A stretch of DNA of 64,000 bases from CALCKU01 sp964607445 (GTDB lineage Bacteria > Pseudomonadota > Alphaproteobacteria > Caulobacterales > Maricaulaceae). The stretch is taken from positions 1-64,000 of the forward strand of contig CAZSKN010000015.1 in assembly GCA_964607445.1 (NCBI GenBank). The letters are read 5' to 3'. Below the pieces are notes generated by a model. It saw nothing but the letters and a program-made list of their open reading frames with translations. It made no database searches and had not been told where the DNA came from. Below, piece after piece: positions 61,987-64,000 of the stretch. A program made the position numbers and the translations under genes. Position 1 is the first letter of the stretch. Every line of letters begins with the position of its first letter.

Positions 61987-62685
61987 TTACGGACTATTCC
62001 GTCCAACAAGGACTTTAGCCAGTTCTGAACTCACCGCCGCATCGCGCCCATATTCGTCAGCTTTAATCGCATCGGCAAATTCCTGATTAAGCGGAGCCCC
62101 GCCGACCATAATCGACATTTTTGTTCGAATATTACGTTTTTCCAATTCTTCGATTACAACACCCATATATGGCATGGTGGTTGTCAGAAGCGCCGACATT
62201 CCTAAAATATGCGGTTCATATTTTTCGATGGCTTCATGAAATTCATCAAAAGACGTATTGATTCCAAGATCATAAACTTCAAACCCGGCCCCTTCGAGCA
62301 TCATACCGACAAGGTTTTTACCAATGTCATGAATATCACCTTTCACCGTTCCGATAACCACCCGTCCCGTTGAAGTCTGGTTTTCACTGGCCGCCAAAAT
62401 GGGACGCAATAAATTCATCCCACCTTTCATCGCATTTGCCGCTTGTAAAACCTCGGGAACGAATAATATACCGTCGCGGAAATCTTCTCCTACGACCCGC
62501 ATCCCGTCAACCAAGGCATCGTTTAATACCATGTTGGCATCCCAGCCACGCCCGAGCAAAATTTTCGTGCCTTCGGTCACTTCGGGGATCATACCATCAT
62601 AAAGGTCATCCTGCATTTGCGCGACAAGATCATTATCATTTAGATCTTCCAATATAACATCGTCATCATTTTCCGGTTCGGTCAT
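61987..62685 (-). CDS. Corrinoid (cobalamin-binding) methyl-carrier protein
   Basis: The 232-residue protein has an N-terminal helical cap domain (about 25-100) and a B12-binding Rossmann domain with the lower-ligand motif D117-x-H119-x-x-G122 (GDIHDIGKN), then GMSALLTTTMPYM and GGAPLNQEFADAIKADEYG. It is of the MtbC/MttC/MtgC type that receives methyl groups from amines. The first 27 residues are very acidic. The cognate substrate methyltransferase (MttB-like) is not in the window. Confidence 0.92.
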   Translation of the reverse strand: MTEPENDDDVILEDLNDNDLVAQMQDDLYDGMIPEVTEGTKILLGRGWDANMVLNDALVDGMRVVGEDFRDGILFVPEVLQAANAMKGGMNLLRPILAASENQTSTGRVVIGTVKGDIHDIGKNLVGMMLEGAGFEVYDLGINTSFDEFHEAIEKYEPHILGMSALLTTTMPYMGVVIEELEKRNIRTKMSIMVGGAPLNQEFADAIKADEYGRDAAVSSELAKVLVGRNSP

Positions 62686-62875
62686 GCGCGCACTCCATCA
62701 TAGGCTTTCTGTATCTTAAGGTGAGTTAAAATCCTCTTATCAGCCTTATAAACTCGAATATATTCAAATATAATAATTTCTTTATATATAATAAGATGCG
62801 ATGTCTAGCCATAATCTCCCATAGGCGGAACTTATTCACAAAATCAGGGGCAAATATCAGTGCCAGGCCGTTTCA

Positions 62876-62916
62876 TTAACCTTTCGATAACCAAGTGGCG
62901 ATTAAGGTTTTACTAA
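62876..62916 (+). promoter_or_regulatory. Two CtrA-like half-matching boxes upstream of the D,D-carboxypeptidase
   Basis: TTAA-N7-ATAA (62876-62890) and TTAA-N7-CTAA (62902-62916) each differ by one base from the TTAA-N7-TTAA CtrA site of alphaproteobacteria, and lie 33-73 bases before the ATG at 62949. With one mismatch each, chance is possible. Confidence 0.25.
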
Positions 62917-62948
62917 CGTTTGAGACCTTGTCTTTTCATTGGATATTC

Positions 62949-64000
62949 ATGAGATTTGCGCTTCATATTTTTAAAGCTTGGCAATATGTCGTGATGGGCT
63001 TGGTCCTTACAGGATTTAGCGGTCTCGTGAACACAAGCCCGGCGCGCGCGGAACCCGTGAAACGCTATGCCTCTATTGTTGTTGACGCCGATACGCTGGA
63101 GATCATCCACGCACGACAAATAGATGCAAAACGCTTTCCTGCCTCCTTAACCAAAGTCATGACACTTTACCTTACGTTTGAAGCCTTAAACTCAGGCCAG
63201 CTCAAACTTGAGCAAAAATTACGAGTTTCGCCATTTGCGGCCAAAACACCTCCATCTAAATTGGGATTGCGGACACATAGCCATATTACGGTTTCACAAG
63301 CTATTCAGGCCTTGAGCGTTAAAAGCGCAAATGATGTCGCCGTGGTACTGGCCGAAGCTATAGCGGGTACACAAGATAATTTCAGCGCAATGATGACAAC
63401 GAAAGCGCGCCAATTAGGCATGATCAACACCGTGTTTAAAAACCCGCACGGCTTGCCACATCCGGACCAAGTTACAACAGCCCGCGATATGGCTAAATTA
63501 GCCGCGGCTATCCTGAACAGCCAACGGCGTTATTACCATTATTTCGGCCAGACGCATTTTCGCTATAATGGACGCACCTTTAAGAACACAAATGCTCTCT
63601 TGCACTCTATGCCTGAGGTTGACGGCTTTAAAACCGGTTACACGAATGCTTCTGGCTATAATTTAATCATATCGGCGCAAAAGGACACGCGCCGGCTCAT
63701 TGCAGTTGTCCTTGGCGGGGCGAGCGGCAAATCCCGTAACCAGCATATGGAAGATCTTGTCCGGCGCGGGTTTAAAGCCATGGGTGTAAAACCGCCCCAA
63801 CGTCTGGCGCCCGTCGTCGTGGACCGTCGGCCCCTGCCCGAACAAAAAACTCCCCAGCTTGCCCATGTTACCAAAGCCGTTAGATTACGCGGCCAAGACA
63901 AGCAAAATATAACGATTATTAGCGGACATAAGAACATTCAATTACCGGATGCAGAAGATGAGACGTCGTGGAGTATTCAAGTCGGAGCCTTTGCCTCTGC
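62949..64000 (+). CDS. D-alanyl-D-alanine carboxypeptidase with SPOR domain, cut by the window end
   Basis: The frame from ATG 62949 is open to the window edge (350 codons). It has a signal peptide ending near ARA-E (residue 34), and the penicillin-binding motifs S66-x-x-K69 (ASLTK), SAN (VKSANDVA) and KTG (FKTGYTNASG). It is the DacA/PBP5-6 family (peptidase S11), which trims the terminal D-Ala from peptidoglycan stem peptides. The last visible residues WSIQVGAFAS begin a SPOR domain, which binds septal, denuded glycan, as in other alphaproteobacterial DacA-SPOR proteins. This suggests a septum-localised role. Confidence 0.93.
   Translation, partial: MRFALHIFKAWQYVVMGLVLTGFSGLVNTSPARAEPVKRYASIVVDADTLEIIHARQIDAKRFPASLTKVMTLYLTFEALNSGQLKLEQKLRVSPFAAKTPPSKLGLRTHSHITVSQAIQALSVKSANDVAVVLAEAIAGTQDNFSAMMTTKARQLGMINTVFKNPHGLPHPDQVTTARDMAKLAAAILNSQRRYYHYFGQTHFRYNGRTFKNTNALLHSMPEVDGFKTGYTNASGYNLIISAQKDTRRLIAVVLGGASGKSRNQHMEDLVRRGFKAMGVKPPQRLAPVVVDRRPLPEQKTPQLAHVTKAVRLRGQDKQNITIISGHKNIQLPDAEDETSWSIQVGAFAS

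Noticed and set aside
1..64000. CRISPR arrays, prophage, insertion sequences, toxin-antitoxin pairs
   Set aside because: I looked for regularly spaced repeats, transposase or integrase motifs and small paired genes and found none.

Overview
The window is chromosomal DNA of an alphaproteobacterium, most likely a marine, stalked- or budding-type lineage near Hyphomonadales/Maricaulales. This placement is inferred from gene content: the xseB-ispA-dxs-tlyA block, a TIGR02301-type periplasmic protein, a valine-degradation operon, and a Rieske/dimethylglycine-dehydrogenase-type catabolic cluster. Gene density is high. I see no insertion sequence, prophage, CRISPR array, rRNA or convincing tRNA. Two runs of 100 N (10271-10370 and 17496-17595) are scaffold joins. 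Each is flanked by an exact 55-bp direct repeat, so each is probably a failed overlap merge rather than missing sequence.

Region 1 (1-11700). After the tail of an unidentified protein lies a divergent catabolic cluster built around an RpiR-type regulator. Leftward run a dimethylglycine-dehydrogenase-like flavoprotein with a GcvT domain, an MDR oxidoreductase, an enolase-superfamily enzyme and a class-III aminotransferase. Rightward run the regulator, a Rieske oxygenase of the quaternary-amine type, an aldehyde dehydrogenase, a carboxymuconolactone-decarboxylase-like protein and a ferredoxin reductase. Together they look like N-demethylation and further oxidation of a methylated nitrogen compound; the substrate is not known from the sequence.

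Region 2 (11700-19620). This holds a small orphan protein, a possible small RNA, MscS, a DUF481 outer-membrane protein, trmD-rplS, and three consecutive secreted proteins that share a glycine-zipper module. The middle one is interrupted by the second N run. Once the 55-bp overlap is collapsed it becomes one 519-residue protein carrying eleven VEVP repeats.

Region 3 (19620-30530). The leftward block lepB - histidine phosphatase - xseB - ispA - dxs - tlyA covers isoprenoid precursor supply, export and nucleases. It is followed by rightward yceI, tsaC-like, an FAD-linked oxidase and yaaA, a clearly broken YihY/BrkB gene, and an SRAP peptidase.

Region 4 (30530-42080). Housekeeping and repair genes: Nudix, TIGR02301, META-domain protein, pyrC-ygfZ-GNAT-tag, a DUF2235-LysM hydrolase, a FabH-like synthase, an HD hydrolase, and nadA and nadB for NAD synthesis.

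Region 5 (42090-58700). A valine-catabolic operon (mmsB, 3-hydroxyisobutyryl-CoA hydrolase, acyl-CoA dehydrogenase, mmsA) has a divergent LysR gene. Next comes a complete gspC-to-gspN type II secretion operon on the minus strand, lacking only the prepilin peptidase.

Region 6 (58700-64000). tesB, moaA, a corrinoid-protein/methyltransferase pair linked to one-carbon metabolism, and a D,D-carboxypeptidase with the start of a SPOR domain, cut by the window end.
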